A stretch of DNA of 33,554 bases from CAZJPS01 sp964548055 (GTDB taxonomy: Bacteria; Patescibacteriota; Gracilibacteria; Peribacterales; Peribacteraceae). Location of the stretch: positions 1-33,554 of the forward strand of contig CAZJPS010000005.1 in NCBI GenBank assembly GCA_964548055.1. Reading direction: 5' to 3'. This document shows positions 1 to 6,803 of the stretch, one piece after another (the first letter of the stretch is position 1; each line of letters starts with the position of its first letter). The notes below the pieces were generated by a model. That model did not search any database. It was not told the origin of the DNA and was given only the letters and a program-made list of their open reading frames with translations. The position numbers and the translations under genes are program-made.

Positions 1-300
1 AAGGATCTGCTTTGCAATAGGAGGGACTGTGAGCAAATGGGCAGTGCCTGTAATGGCAAGCACCGTCCACATCCACAGCGGTACATTTTCTAGAAAGTGA
101 ACGACGAGTAGTGGGAGACGGAAATTTGTTCTCTCCGCTGCCTTCTGTAGCATCCTAAACACGATACGCAAAAAGAGCTGGATAATCAGAAGAAGACCAA
201 TACACAACAGGACCGCAATCAAAAGTTCATACATGCTATTCCCAGCCCATTCGTAGGCGAGAAAATTCTGGAACTTCTCTGATGTAAAGAATTCTGACAT
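1..300 (-). CDS. MscS-family mechanosensitive channel, N-terminal part (runs off the window)
   Basis: Reverse-strand frame of 100 codons, open from ATG at 300 to the window edge. The protein starts MSEFFTSEKFQNF and has a first membrane helix at about residues 24-48 (ELLIAVLLCIGLLLIIQLFL), then a basic stretch (RMLQKAAERTNF) and a second hydrophobic segment at about 68-95. A short soluble start, a long first helix ending in an arginine/lysine-rich turn and a second helix fit the front of small MscS-type channels, which release solutes on hypo-osmotic shock. The pore helix and beta domain lie outside the window, so the family call is from topology and general resemblance only. A TATTCT box lies 5 bases before the ATG (306-311), with no Shine-Dalgarno sequence. 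It is divergent from the YggT-like gene. Confidence 0.6.
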   Translation of the reverse strand, partial: MSEFFTSEKFQNFLAYEWAGNSMYELLIAVLLCIGLLLIIQLFLRIVFRMLQKAAERTNFRLPLLVVHFLENVPLWMWTVLAITGTAHLLTVPPIAKQIL

Positions 301-305
301 GAAAT

Positions 306-311
306 AGAATA
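306..311 (-). promoter_or_regulatory. -10 box of the MscS-like gene
   Basis: TATTCT read on the minus strand, 5 bases before the ATG at 300. The spacing implies a transcript starting at or next to the start codon. Confidence 0.45.
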
Positions 312-420
312 ATAGGGATTAGAATATTAGAGTAATAGGAGGAATAAGAATAATAGGATCCTCATCCGATAGGTAAAAATGATCACCCTATTATTCTATT
401 ACTCTAAGCCCTATTACTCT
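306..420. repeat. Inverted word array between divergent genes
   Basis: The left side repeats AGAATAATAGGG-like and AGAGTAATAGG-like words; the right side carries their complements. Exact pairs: 306-317 with 386-397 (12 bp), 329-339 with 410-420 (11 bp), and 347-357 with 387-397 (11 bp). Several alternative stems are possible. The array sits between the divergent MscS-like and YggT-like genes and overlaps both proposed -10 boxes, so folding could affect both promoters. Confidence 0.7.
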
Positions 421-425
421 ATACT
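420..425 (+). promoter_or_regulatory. -10 box of the YggT-like gene
   Basis: TATACT, 7 bases before ATG 433. It supports 433 rather than the in-frame ATG at 379, which lies inside the inverted word array. Confidence 0.5.
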
Positions 426-432
426 AACGGCC

Positions 433-813
433 ATGAAAGATACCGTAATCCTCCAAGACGACGTTGCTCGCAAATCTGCATACGAACTTAGCCTACGCAC
501 TCACCGCGCATATCGGCTCATTTATTTTGGGTTGGGAGTGATAGAAGCATTTTTGCTTATTCGCTTCTTTTTTAAATTGTTTGGTGCAAACCCCGAAAGC
601 TGGTTTGTATCTTTTGTGTACTTCTTCTCAGCTATTCTGCTCTTTCCTTTCTCGGGTACGTTTACACGCACTGCAGCCTCAGGTGTAGGTATTCAGAATA
701 TCTTTGAACCCTCCACACTTGTAGCTGCAGCAATCTACATGCTGCTCGCCTGGGGAATTTCGAGGCTGCTTCTCATTATTAGAAGTAGACCTTTGGATGA
801 AGCAAAGGAATAA
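433..813 (+). CDS. YggT (YGGT)-family membrane protein
   Basis: 126 residues from ATG 433. An in-frame ATG at 379 would add 18 residues encoded by the intergenic repeat, so it is rejected; a TATACT box 7 bases before 433 supports the chosen start. After a soluble N-terminus (MKDTVILQDDVARKSAYE) come a helix at about 31-50 (RLIYFGLGVIEAFLLIRFFF), the family-like stretch KLFGANPESWFVSFVY, an FPFSG turn, and a last hydrophobic helix near 100-118. This resembles bacterial YggT proteins, small integral membrane proteins linked to osmotic stress or membrane organisation, without a settled biochemical role. It ends in a charged tail (SRPLDEAKE). It appears monocistronic. Confidence 0.7.
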   Translation: MKDTVILQDDVARKSAYELSLRTHRAYRLIYFGLGVIEAFLLIRFFFKLFGANPESWFVSFVYFFSAILLFPFSGTFTRTAASGVGIQNIFEPSTLVAAAIYMLLAWGISRLLLIIRSRPLDEAKE

Positions 814-953
814 ATTCTTCTAAAGAATCTGATTCCTCTGTTTCCTTCTTTCTTGTTGCGCTCCCCCAGCACCCAAGGACTAGAATAGGTGCACTTCGGA
901 CTCGGCCTGCGTTGTAAAAGCGTGGGGGCGTCCAGAGTATCCTTCTTTCTTCT

Positions 954-2285
954 ATGTCTTCACTTCCCTTCATTGATCAAGTGGATGGGCTCCTTGCAGC
1001 AAAAGATGATAAGAAGCTGAAGGCACTTTTAATGCGGCATCGGCCTCAGGAAATAGCACAAGTGATTAACCGTTTACCCAATGGAAAACGGAAGACATTT
1101 GCATTACTTCCGCCTGAAATGCAAGCAGATACCATGGTGCAATTATCTGAACAAAATAAAGAATTTGTGATGCCTCGTTTGTCCGATATGACCATTGCAC
1201 GATTTGTGCATTTTAATGAAGAAGACGATGCAGCAGATATTCTGCAGTTTCTACCCGACGTACGCAGAAAAACGATTTTAAGTCATTTAAAACCACAGAA
1301 GAAAGCAAAGATAGAAAAGCTCCTCACCTTTAACCCGGAGACGGCAGGAGGATTAATGGATCTGAATTTTATAACAGTAAATCCCACGATGACTTTGAGG
1401 GAGGTATCGGAACTCGTACGTGCGCATGTTGCCGAACAGCGGCAAACGCCAATGGTGGTCGTGATGGATAGCAAAGGAAAATCTCAGGGGTTTATACCGT
1501 ATAAAAGCTTGATGCTGGCACCGGGCACAAAAACGGTGGACCAAGTGATGCACCATCTTCATATATTCCCACATCACACAGACCAGGAAAAAGTAGTGCG
1601 CGTAGCCATGCGAGAAAAGGGCGAAGTGTTTGGAGTTGTAGATGAGAACGAACAATTTATAGGAGTTGTTCACTTGCGCGATCTTTTGAAAATTGCCCAG
1701 ATGGAAGCTACAGAAGATGTGCTGAAATTTGCGGGAGTAAGCCCCGAAGAAGAACTACTTGGCCCTGCTTCTACAGCCATACGAATGCGTTACAAATGGC
1801 TTGTGATCAACTTGGCAACGGCCTTTTTAGCGTCCTCAGTCGTTCATCTTTTTGAAGGCACGATTGCTCAATTGGCTGTCCTTGCTGCATACATGCCTAT
1901 TGTAGCGGGCATGGGCGGGAATGCGGGCACGCAAACGCTGGCAGTGGCAGTGCGCGGCCTTGCCCTGGGAGATGTGAACGCTCGTCAGCGTGTGCACCTC
2001 ATCACAAAAGAAATGATGACTGGCTTCTCCAATGGAATCGTCACCGGCACTATTGCAGCCGCAATCATTTACATTTCAGGAGGAAATCCTGCTATAGGCC
2101 TCATTTTGGGTATTTCTATGATGATCAATATGGTTGTCGCTGGCATTGCAGGAGCAGTTATTCCCCTCACTCTGCGTGCTCTCAAAATCGACCCCGCAGT
2201 GGCAAGTGCGGTGTTTGTTACCACAGCAACTGATGTATTTGGTTTCTTCACATTTTTAGGTCTTGCAACAGTATTTCTATTATAA
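954..2285 (+). CDS. mgtE: MgtE-family magnesium transporter
   Basis: 443 residues, the usual MgtE length. Domain order is complete: N-terminal superhelical MgtE_N domain (about 1-125, with ALLPPEMQADTMVQLSE and DDAADILQFLPD), paired CBS domains (about 130-250; the stretch ETAGGLMDLNFITVNPTMTLREV opens them), a linking helix with EEELLGPASTAIRMRYKWL, and a C-terminal membrane domain of five helices. The membrane part holds the family signature around PIVAGMGGNAGTQTLAVAVR, which lines the ion path. In the family the N and CBS domains bind Mg2+ and close the pore when internal Mg2+ is high, so control is probably at protein level. No M-box riboswitch is recognisable in the 140 bases upstream. 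A TATCCT box lies 10 bases before the ATG. Confidence 0.95.
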   Translation: MSSLPFIDQVDGLLAAKDDKKLKALLMRHRPQEIAQVINRLPNGKRKTFALLPPEMQADTMVQLSEQNKEFVMPRLSDMTIARFVHFNEEDDAADILQFLPDVRRKTILSHLKPQKKAKIEKLLTFNPETAGGLMDLNFITVNPTMTLREVSELVRAHVAEQRQTPMVVVMDSKGKSQGFIPYKSLMLAPGTKTVDQVMHHLHIFPHHTDQEKVVRVAMREKGEVFGVVDENEQFIGVVHLRDLLKIAQMEATEDVLKFAGVSPEEELLGPASTAIRMRYKWLVINLATAFLASSVVHLFEGTIAQLAVLAAYMPIVAGMGGNAGTQTLAVAVRGLALGDVNARQRVHLITKEMMTGFSNGIVTGTIAAAIIYISGGNPAIGLILGISMMINMVVAGIAGAVIPLTLRALKIDPAVASAVFVTTATDVFGFFTFLGLATVFLL

Positions 2286-2356
2286 ATTGGATTCGATGTT
2301 TGCGATTTGGAAGTGAGTAGATTAAGGTAAGCCTCTTTTACATTTCATTCTTCCAT

Positions 2357-2929
2357 ATGAAAAACGCTGATTCAAACAACAATTCTAAACAGAGTGACCC
2401 ACGGGCAGGCATCACTGGATCTACGTCACAGTGGTCTAACTTAGGTGTGTTTAGTACCTGGAATCAGCCGCTTCCTGTGGGCACAGCTCCAGAGATAGAG
2501 GTTTCTGAAGCCACAGAGGAAGAACAGCAAGCGCTTGCAAAGGAGACATTGGAAAACCTCGTGGAGCGAGAAACTCCAACGGAAGAATCTCCCAAAGAAG
2601 TTGCAGAAATTTTAGAAACGAAAGTGCAGGAAGAGGTGCAGGAAATACTGCCTAAGCGGAAGGAACCTGAGCAGGTTTCCGCAAAACCTATGAAAAAAAC
2701 TGAGAAAAAGGCGAAGGCAACGAAGAAAAAGAAATCTGTAGCAAAAGCCAAAAAGAAGCCTGTGAAGAAAATGAAGAAAGCCAAAAAGGCCAAGAAAACC
2801 GTAAAGGCCAAAGTGAAGAAAGTTTCCGCGAAGAAATCAGCACGGAAGGCAAAGAAAGTGAAGAGCAAGAAGCCAAAGCGCGCGGCGAAGAAAGGAAAGA
2901 AGAAAAGCAGCAAGAAGCGCAGGAGATAG
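2357..2929 (+). CDS. Lysine-rich histone-H1-like protein with acidic middle
   Basis: 190 residues with sharply separated charge. Residues 1-45 are polar and glycine/serine/asparagine-rich, about 46-105 are acidic (EIEVSEATEEEQQALAKE, TPTEESPKEVAEILE), and about 107-190 are almost only Lys, Ala, Val, Ser and Arg in KKAK/AKKK repeats ending SSKKRRR. Such tails occur in bacterial histone-H1-like DNA-binding proteins and in some ribosome-associated proteins. No folded domain is visible. A role in nucleoid binding or RNA binding is inference from composition. The purine-rich strand gives a long phenylalanine-rich shadow frame on the other strand, which is not a gene. The start is preceded by CATTCT 5 bases upstream. 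It appears monocistronic. Confidence 0.7.
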   Translation: MKNADSNNNSKQSDPRAGITGSTSQWSNLGVFSTWNQPLPVGTAPEIEVSEATEEEQQALAKETLENLVERETPTEESPKEVAEILETKVQEEVQEILPKRKEPEQVSAKPMKKTEKKAKATKKKKSVAKAKKKPVKKMKKAKKAKKTVKAKVKKVSAKKSARKAKKVKSKKPKRAAKKGKKKSSKKRRR

Positions 2930-2958
2930 TAAGATATTTTACAGACCCCCTCCCCTGG

Positions 2959-2977
2959 CCCCTCCCGACGGGAGGGG
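2959..2977. terminator. GC-rich hairpin after the lysine-rich gene
   Basis: Arms CCCCTCCC and GGGAGGGG pair perfectly (8 bp) around a GAC loop, 30 bases after the stop codon. There is no T-tract after it, so it may be a terminator, an mRNA 3'-end stabiliser or merely a palindromic repeat. Confidence 0.4.
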
Positions 2978-2998
2978 AAGGTAACGTGCAGAACCTCA

Positions 2999-3034
2999 GC
3001 ATGTCACCCTGAGCCGTGTCGAAGGGTTACATGC
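2999..3034. repeat. REP-like palindrome, copy 1
   Basis: Twelve-base arms beginning GCATGT and ending ACATGC pair with one mismatch around the core GAGCCGTGTCGA. The same layout with nearly the same core recurs at 18977-19011 and, shortened, inside the HMG-CoA reductase gene at 7391-7413. Confidence 0.75.
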
Positions 3035-3162
3035 GGGTCCATGGAAGTATTTCCACAGGGCTCGCGCTTCCTAACGAGCGCTCTGAGGGGTGATGTTTTT
3101 CTTTGGTTTCTTCGGCCGTCGCCGACCGTAGTCTGCATCACGAGAATGAACAATGTTCTATT

Positions 3163-3290
3163 ACACCAAAGTGGCTATGGCCGACGAAGGTCGGATTCCT
3201 CAGCCTTCGCCAGCTTTTGCTCATTTTCAGAGATAACAAGGCAAAGTCACAACACCACAGTGGCTACGGCCGACAGGTCGGTTTCGTCGG
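3163..3290. repeat. Two direct copies of a GTGGCTAYGGCCGAC element
   Basis: Copy one starts at 3163 and copy two at 3252; 21 of 23 aligned bases match. Each is followed by a short complementary stretch (GGTCGG) that can pair with CCGAC to make a small hairpin. The GCTACGG piece recurs in the hairpins at 6691-6716 and 21226-21253, so all three loci may carry one palindromic repeat family. Confidence 0.6.
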
Positions 3291-3333
3291 TTTCTTTTCG
3301 TAAAACACCTAGCCCGAGCCCGAGCCCGCCCCC

Positions 3334-3339
3334 TATACT
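3334..3339 (+). promoter_or_regulatory. -10 box of idi operon
   Basis: TATACT, 6 bases before ATG 3346, with a pyrimidine-only gap and no Shine-Dalgarno sequence. No convincing -35 hexamer is seen. Confidence 0.5.
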
Positions 3340-3345
3340 CCCTCT

Positions 3346-3873
3346 ATGCCAAAAACTGTGATACTGGTGAATGAGAAAGGCGAAAAGACGGGAACTGCCG
3401 ATCTCATACAAGCTCATACTGGCAGCGGTCTGCTGCATCGTGCATTTTCTGTGTACGTTTTCAGGAATAGCGGGCAACAGATTCTTATACAACGGAGAAG
3501 CGAAAAAAAGATGCTCTGGCCGCTCATATGGGCTAATACCTGCTGCAGTCACCCACAAGAAGGTGAAGATGCTGTTACCGCTGGTAAAAGGCGCTTATTT
3601 GAGGAGCTTGGTTTTAGTTGTTCACTCGCAACCGCAGCAAGCTACGTGTACCGCGCAGAAGACCCCAAAAAACGTGGCGTTGAGCACGAACATGTCACTC
3701 TCCTTGTAGGCTCTGTGGACGATGTGCTTCTGCATCCAAATGCTGATGAAGTGGCAGAACATAAGTGGATCAATGTTGATGATCTTCAAGCTGACATGGC
3801 AAAAAATCCCGATGACTACGCCCCATGGTTTCACTTGGGCCTTCCTCTAGTTCTGAAATGGCTGAAGAAATAA
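3346..3873 (+). CDS. idi: Isopentenyl-diphosphate delta-isomerase, type I
   Basis: 175 residues, normal for type I (Nudix-fold, metal-dependent) isomerase, which interconverts IPP and DMAPP. The catalytic cysteine lies in ANTCCSHP (Cys67, the same number as in the E. coli enzyme) and the catalytic glutamate in GVEHEHVTLL (Glu115). The Nudix-like helix reads AGKRRLFEELGF (79-90), and the substrate-side motif LIQRRSEKKMLWPLIW is present. The start follows a TATACT box 6 bases upstream. It heads the lower mevalonate operon: its last 16 bases overlap uppS, so the two are translationally linked. A mevalonate-type genome needs this step to make DMAPP because the pathway itself yields only IPP. Confidence 0.95.
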   Translation: MPKTVILVNEKGEKTGTADLIQAHTGSGLLHRAFSVYVFRNSGQQILIQRRSEKKMLWPLIWANTCCSHPQEGEDAVTAGKRRLFEELGFSCSLATAASYVYRAEDPKKRGVEHEHVTLLVGSVDDVLLHPNADEVAEHKWINVDDLQADMAKNPDDYAPWFHLGLPLVLKWLKK

Positions 3874-4544
3874 AATCGTCGGGGCTTCACATTGCGATCA
3901 TTCCCGATGGCAATAGGCGATGGGCAAAGCAGCGGACTCTTTTCCCCTGGAAAGGTCATGAGAAGGCTGTAGAAAATTTTCGCACACTCACGGATTGGTG
4001 CAGAGAAGATCCTCGCGTAGATATTCTAACGGTGTGGTGTTTTTCTACAGAGAATTGGAAGCGTGACCCCAAAGAAGTGGAAAAATTGATGGATCTTTTA
4101 GAAACATATTTGCAAAAGGAACGCGCTGTCTTTCAAAAAAATCGCACTCGCTTTGTGCATTCAGGGAGAAAAGATCGTATTCCGCCTTCGTTGGCTTCAC
4201 TCATTGCAGAAATTGAAGCTGAAACAAAAGATTTTACGGATTTTACACTGCACCTCGCTGTGGATTACGGGGGCAAAGATGAAGTAGTGAGAGCGGTTCA
4301 AAAAATGCATGCTCAAGAAATAACTGAAGAATCTATCCGTTCACACTTTGATCATCCCGAACTTCCAGATATCGATCTGATCATTCGCACATCTGGAGAA
4401 CAGCGCACAAGCAACTTTTTCTTGTGGCAGGCTGCGTATGCCGAGTGGACATTCATTGATACATTTTTTCCAGATTTCAATACAGATGATCTGGAGTCGG
4501 CCATAGAATTTTTCCAAAAAAGAACGCGCAGGTTCGGCTCATGA
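3858..4544 (+). CDS. uppS: Undecaprenyl-diphosphate synthase-like cis-prenyltransferase
   Basis: 228 residues from ATG 3858. A longer frame from 3825 would overlap idi by 49 bases and start with unrelated residues. The family's first motif is IAIIPDGNRRWAKQR with the catalytic Asp at 17. Later motifs are LTVWCFSTENWKR, LAVDYGGKDEVVRA and IIRTSGEQRTSNFFLWQAAYAEW, ending with FFPDF. The enzyme adds IPP units in cis to farnesyl diphosphate to make the lipid carrier for cell-wall glycans. Most bacterial homologues have MDGNGRW where this one has PDGNRRW, so product length could differ, but this is not decidable from sequence. It overlaps the next gene through ATGA (4541-4544). Confidence 0.92.
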   Translation: MAEEIKSSGLHIAIIPDGNRRWAKQRTLFPWKGHEKAVENFRTLTDWCREDPRVDILTVWCFSTENWKRDPKEVEKLMDLLETYLQKERAVFQKNRTRFVHSGRKDRIPPSLASLIAEIEAETKDFTDFTLHLAVDYGGKDEVVRAVQKMHAQEITEESIRSHFDHPELPDIDLIIRTSGEQRTSNFFLWQAAYAEWTFIDTFFPDFNTDDLESAIEFFQKRTRRFGS

Positions 4545-5383
4545 CACGCTCAGCATTTGCCCCCGGCAAAATAATCCTCAGCGGCGAATACGCTGTGGTA
4601 TTTGGTTATCCAGGCCTCGCAATCCCCTCTTCCATTGGCCTCAAAGCCGAGTATCAAGAAGATGTTCTCTCCACGGGACTCTCTGTAGATCTTCCCAAAT
4701 TGGATGACCGCTGGAAAATCTATATTTCGCATATTGTTGCTGAATGTGCCATGCATAAAAAAGATGCCATTCGTGGGCGCCTCACCTTGGAAGGCAAACT
4801 CCCCCTTGGAAAAGGCATGGGTTCTTCTACTGCTGCCGTGATTGCCATTACAAAAACATTGCTTGGAGATGACAGCCTCGAAGTGGCACGAAAAATTGAG
4901 GACACTGTGAATCCCGGTAATAGTGGTCTCGATTTTGCAGTCATTTGGAATAATCAGCCTCTACGCTTTATGAAAGGCGAGAAACCTCAAGCTGTGGAGT
5001 ACACACATGAGCTACTAGAGAATGCTCTTTTGATTGATACAGGAATGCCAGGGGAAACCACTGCAGAACTTGTGAATTGGATAAAAGAACGCAAAGATGA
5101 AGTGGAAGATTCCCTCAAAAAAATTGGAGAGTGCACCGATCGCTTACTTAGCGGCGAATCTCCTCTCGCTGTTTTTCCAGATCATCATCGCGCCCAGGTT
5201 GCTTTAGGGGTGGTGCCACAGAATGTTCAAGATTTGATAGTGCAAATTGAAAAAAAAGGTGGTGCGGCGAAAGTGATTGGAGCGGGAGGGAGGACGGGAG
5301 GAGGTGGGATGGTGCTGGCAGTGGGAACTGACAAAGCGACAATCGAGAATTTTGATGCTACACTGCCTCTCTTTTTTCTATAA
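4541..5383 (+). CDS. mvk: Mevalonate kinase (GHMP kinase family)
   Basis: 280 residues. The N-terminal motif APGKIILSGEYAVVFGYPGLA matches the mevalonate-kinase signature (APGKVILFGEHAVVYGKPALA type). The ATP loop is LPLGKGMGSSTAAVIAI, the catalytic-aspartate region is NPGNSGLDFAV, and the C-terminal GHMP motif is AKVIGAGGRTGGGGMVLAV. It phosphorylates mevalonate to 5-phosphomevalonate with ATP. The ATG overlaps the uppS stop. A phosphomevalonate kinase also belongs to this superfamily; the GEYAVVFGYP signature and the NSGLD motif favour mevalonate kinase. Dual activity cannot be excluded, and matters because no separate phosphomevalonate kinase is visible in the window. Confidence 0.82.
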   Translation: MTRSAFAPGKIILSGEYAVVFGYPGLAIPSSIGLKAEYQEDVLSTGLSVDLPKLDDRWKIYISHIVAECAMHKKDAIRGRLTLEGKLPLGKGMGSSTAAVIAITKTLLGDDSLEVARKIEDTVNPGNSGLDFAVIWNNQPLRFMKGEKPQAVEYTHELLENALLIDTGMPGETTAELVNWIKERKDEVEDSLKKIGECTDRLLSGESPLAVFPDHHRAQVALGVVPQNVQDLIVQIEKKGGAAKVIGAGGRTGGGGMVLAVGTDKATIENFDATLPLFFL

Positions 5384-5385
5384 GG

Positions 5386-6399
5386 ATGCCAATAACTGCA
5401 CGTTCCACTCCCAACATCGCGCTCATTAAATATTGGGGAAATCGCAATAATAAAACGCGATTGCCAGCCGCTGATTCGCTTTCTATCACTCTCGATTCCC
5501 CGACTGTCGAAATAGATATCGACCATGCTGATGCATTGCGTGTGCAATCTTTTGAGATCGATGGATCCAAAAAAATCCTGACAGAAAAACAGCTCGCTCG
5601 ATTCCAAAAACATCTGGATCTGACGCGTGAGTATTTTCAGAAATTAGGTGTTGCAGATGCAATCCCACACTCGGTCTCGCTGATTGTTCGTTCACATATT
5701 CCCTCTAGTGTCGGCCTTGCATCATCAGCTGCAGTATTTAGCTGCCTCGCAAAAGCGTATGCCGGATTAGTGCAGTCAGTTCTGGAACTCACCTTAGAAC
5801 AAACAAGTGTGATTGCTCGCTTAGGTTCAGGCTCGGCCGCTCGCAGTATTTTTGGAGGATATGCGGCACTCAATGCTGGAACAGGAAACGATATTGATGC
5901 TGCAAAGGGGAAACAAATTGCAGATGAGAATCATTGGATGCTCCACGATATCGTGATTGTTCCCTCGCATGACGAAAAGAAAGTGGGATCTACCGAAGGC
6001 CATGAATTGGCTCCCACAAGCCCATATTTTGCAGATCGGATTGAAGCCATTCGCACACGACGTCAAAAAGAATGTGTCGATGCCATTCTGAAAAAGGATT
6101 TTGAGAAGTTGAGAGCAGTCACAGAAGAAGATGCCCTGGATATGCATCATGTGATGGAAACAAGCACGCCTCCTCTCAAATATCTCACTTCTGATACACA
6201 TCGTATTTTAAAAGAGATCACAGCCCTTCGTGAGAGCGAACATCTGCCTGTTCTCTACACCATGGATGCAGGACCAACGGTGCATCTCATCTGTGAATCA
6301 GATGCAGTAAAGGTGGTGCAAGAATTTGCAGAAACACAGAAGAACTATGGATGCAGTGTGTTTGTGACAAAGGTGGGACCGGGGGCTGCAATTCTTTAA
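5386..6399 (+). CDS. mvaD: Diphosphomevalonate / phosphomevalonate decarboxylase
   Basis: 337 residues, with the family motifs STPNIALIKYWG (8-18), DSLSITLD, the ATP loop SSVGLASSAAVFSC, RLGSGSAARSIFGGY and the catalytic-aspartate stretch YTMDAGPTVHLI near the end. The family converts (di)phosphomevalonate to an isopentenyl phosphate with loss of CO2. In classical diphosphomevalonate decarboxylases the first motif continues as KYWGKRD; here it is KYWGNRN, replacing a lysine and an aspartate. From memory, GNR-type motifs occur in Chloroflexota homologues, some of which act on the monophosphate; this needs an alignment. It starts 2 bases after the kinase stop, with TAAGG before the ATG, so it is translationally coupled. 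Confidence 0.85.
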   Translation: MPITARSTPNIALIKYWGNRNNKTRLPAADSLSITLDSPTVEIDIDHADALRVQSFEIDGSKKILTEKQLARFQKHLDLTREYFQKLGVADAIPHSVSLIVRSHIPSSVGLASSAAVFSCLAKAYAGLVQSVLELTLEQTSVIARLGSGSAARSIFGGYAALNAGTGNDIDAAKGKQIADENHWMLHDIVIVPSHDEKKVGSTEGHELAPTSPYFADRIEAIRTRRQKECVDAILKKDFEKLRAVTEEDALDMHHVMETSTPPLKYLTSDTHRILKEITALRESEHLPVLYTMDAGPTVHLICESDAVKVVQEFAETQKNYGCSVFVTKVGPGAAIL

Positions 6400-6467
6400 A
6401 TAAAGAAAAATTCTTGCTTAGATGTACTCTACAATGAACACTTCAACTACTCTTTAATCCCTGCTTT

Positions 6468-6618
6468 ATGTCTAAAATCTCTGACAAAAAAGTGCTCCAG
6501 AGTACGGCAGATGAAAAAGGAGAATGGGGAAACAGTAGTAGATTTTACTGATCGAGGTAAAAGGGTAGGAATGCCAGCGAAAGATGTATTGAAAATCTTG
6601 AGAAAAATGAAGCACTGA
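6468..6618 (+). pseudogene. Small hypothetical gene, apparently frameshifted
   Basis: ATG 6468 opens MSKISDKKVLQSTADEKGEWGN and soon stops, while the +1 frame goes on as GETVVDFTDRGKRVGMPAKD and ends LRKMKH at TGA 6618. Joined across the GGGG run near 6526-6530 by removing one base, they give one coherent basic protein of about 49 residues. Either the gene is broken, the run is a sequencing error, or the ribosome shifts there. An alternative is a 35-residue protein starting at ATG 6511. A TTTAAT box lies 9 bases before ATG 6468. Function is unknown. Confidence 0.4.
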
Positions 6619-6637
6619 TCGTCTTCCCCCACCCTCA

Positions 6638-6667
6638 CCCTCCCCCTCGGGGGAGGGAATGTTTTTT
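6638..6667 (+). terminator. Rho-independent terminator candidate
   Basis: Arms CCCTCCCCC (6638-6646) and GGGGGAGGG (6649-6657) pair perfectly, followed by AATG and six Ts (6662-6667). It would end the idi-uppS-mvk-mvaD transcript and the small gene. Confidence 0.6.
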
Positions 6668-6675
6668 AATGAACT

Positions 6676-6728
6676 CCCTTCCCCCGCTTGTCCTCCGTAG
6701 CTTTAGCGAAGGAGGATGGGGGGAAGGG
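6676..6728. repeat. Large two-part hairpin
   Basis: Outer arms CCCTTCCCCC (6676-6685) with GGGGGAAGGG (6719-6728), inner arms TCCTCC (6691-6696) with GGAGGA (6711-6716). The inner hairpin, read on the minus strand, matches the pattern of the one at 21226-21253 (TTCGC, then CTACGG or GCTACGG, then GGA). It probably belongs to a dispersed palindromic repeat rather than to a unique regulatory site. Confidence 0.6.
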
Positions 6729-6789
6729 CCGGGGATGGGGGTATCCGAGTGACAACCTCATACCTCCTGCCATTCTTCCTCAATTCCTC

Positions 6790-6795
6790 TAGAAT
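6790..6795 (+). promoter_or_regulatory. -10 box of the HMG-CoA reductase gene
   Basis: TAGAAT, 8 bases before ATG 6804, with no Shine-Dalgarno sequence. Confidence 0.4.
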
Positions 6796-6803
6796 TCCAT
6801 TCC

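Larger units (their letters stand above)
2930..3345. other. Gene-free repeat-filled interval
   Basis: 416 bases between the lysine-rich gene and idi with no credible gene. It holds a GC-rich hairpin (2959-2977), a REP-like palindrome (2999-3034), two direct copies of a GTGGCTAYGGCCGAC element (from 3163 and from 3252), short self-complementary pieces such as GAACAATGTTC, and the idi -10 box. A 106-residue open frame across it is made of these repeats and is not reported as a gene. Confidence 0.7.
6400..6803. other. Interval with a broken small gene and paired hairpins
   Basis: 404 bases between mvaD and HMG-CoA reductase. From left to right: a short AT-rich piece, a frameshifted small reading frame (6468-6618), a terminator-like GC hairpin with six Ts (6638-6667), a larger C/G-rich hairpin (6676-6728) and the -10 box for the next gene (6790-6795). 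Confidence 0.6.

Noticed and set aside
814..953. Possible M-box Mg2+ riboswitch before mgtE
   Set aside because: The gap is only 140 bases, and I could not recognise the M-box core; a -10-like TATCCT close to the ATG argues against a long leader.
2464..2913. Phenylalanine-rich 149-residue frame on the minus strand
   Set aside because: It is the mirror of the lysine-rich coding sequence (AAG/AAA read backwards gives CTT/TTT).
3041..3361. 106-residue open frame in the repeat-filled gap before idi
   Set aside because: It is composed of the palindromic repeats and overlaps the idi promoter and start.
3825..4544. Longer uppS starting at 3825
   Set aside because: The extra residues (MVSLGPSSSSE) are read from within idi in another frame and are unlike the family's N-terminus; ATG 3858 is better.
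4541..4544. UGA recoded as glycine (Gracilibacteria/Absconditabacteria code)
   Set aside because: uppS, the RDD gene and other full-length proteins end at TGA exactly where their families end, and no in-frame UGA occurs within conserved domains.
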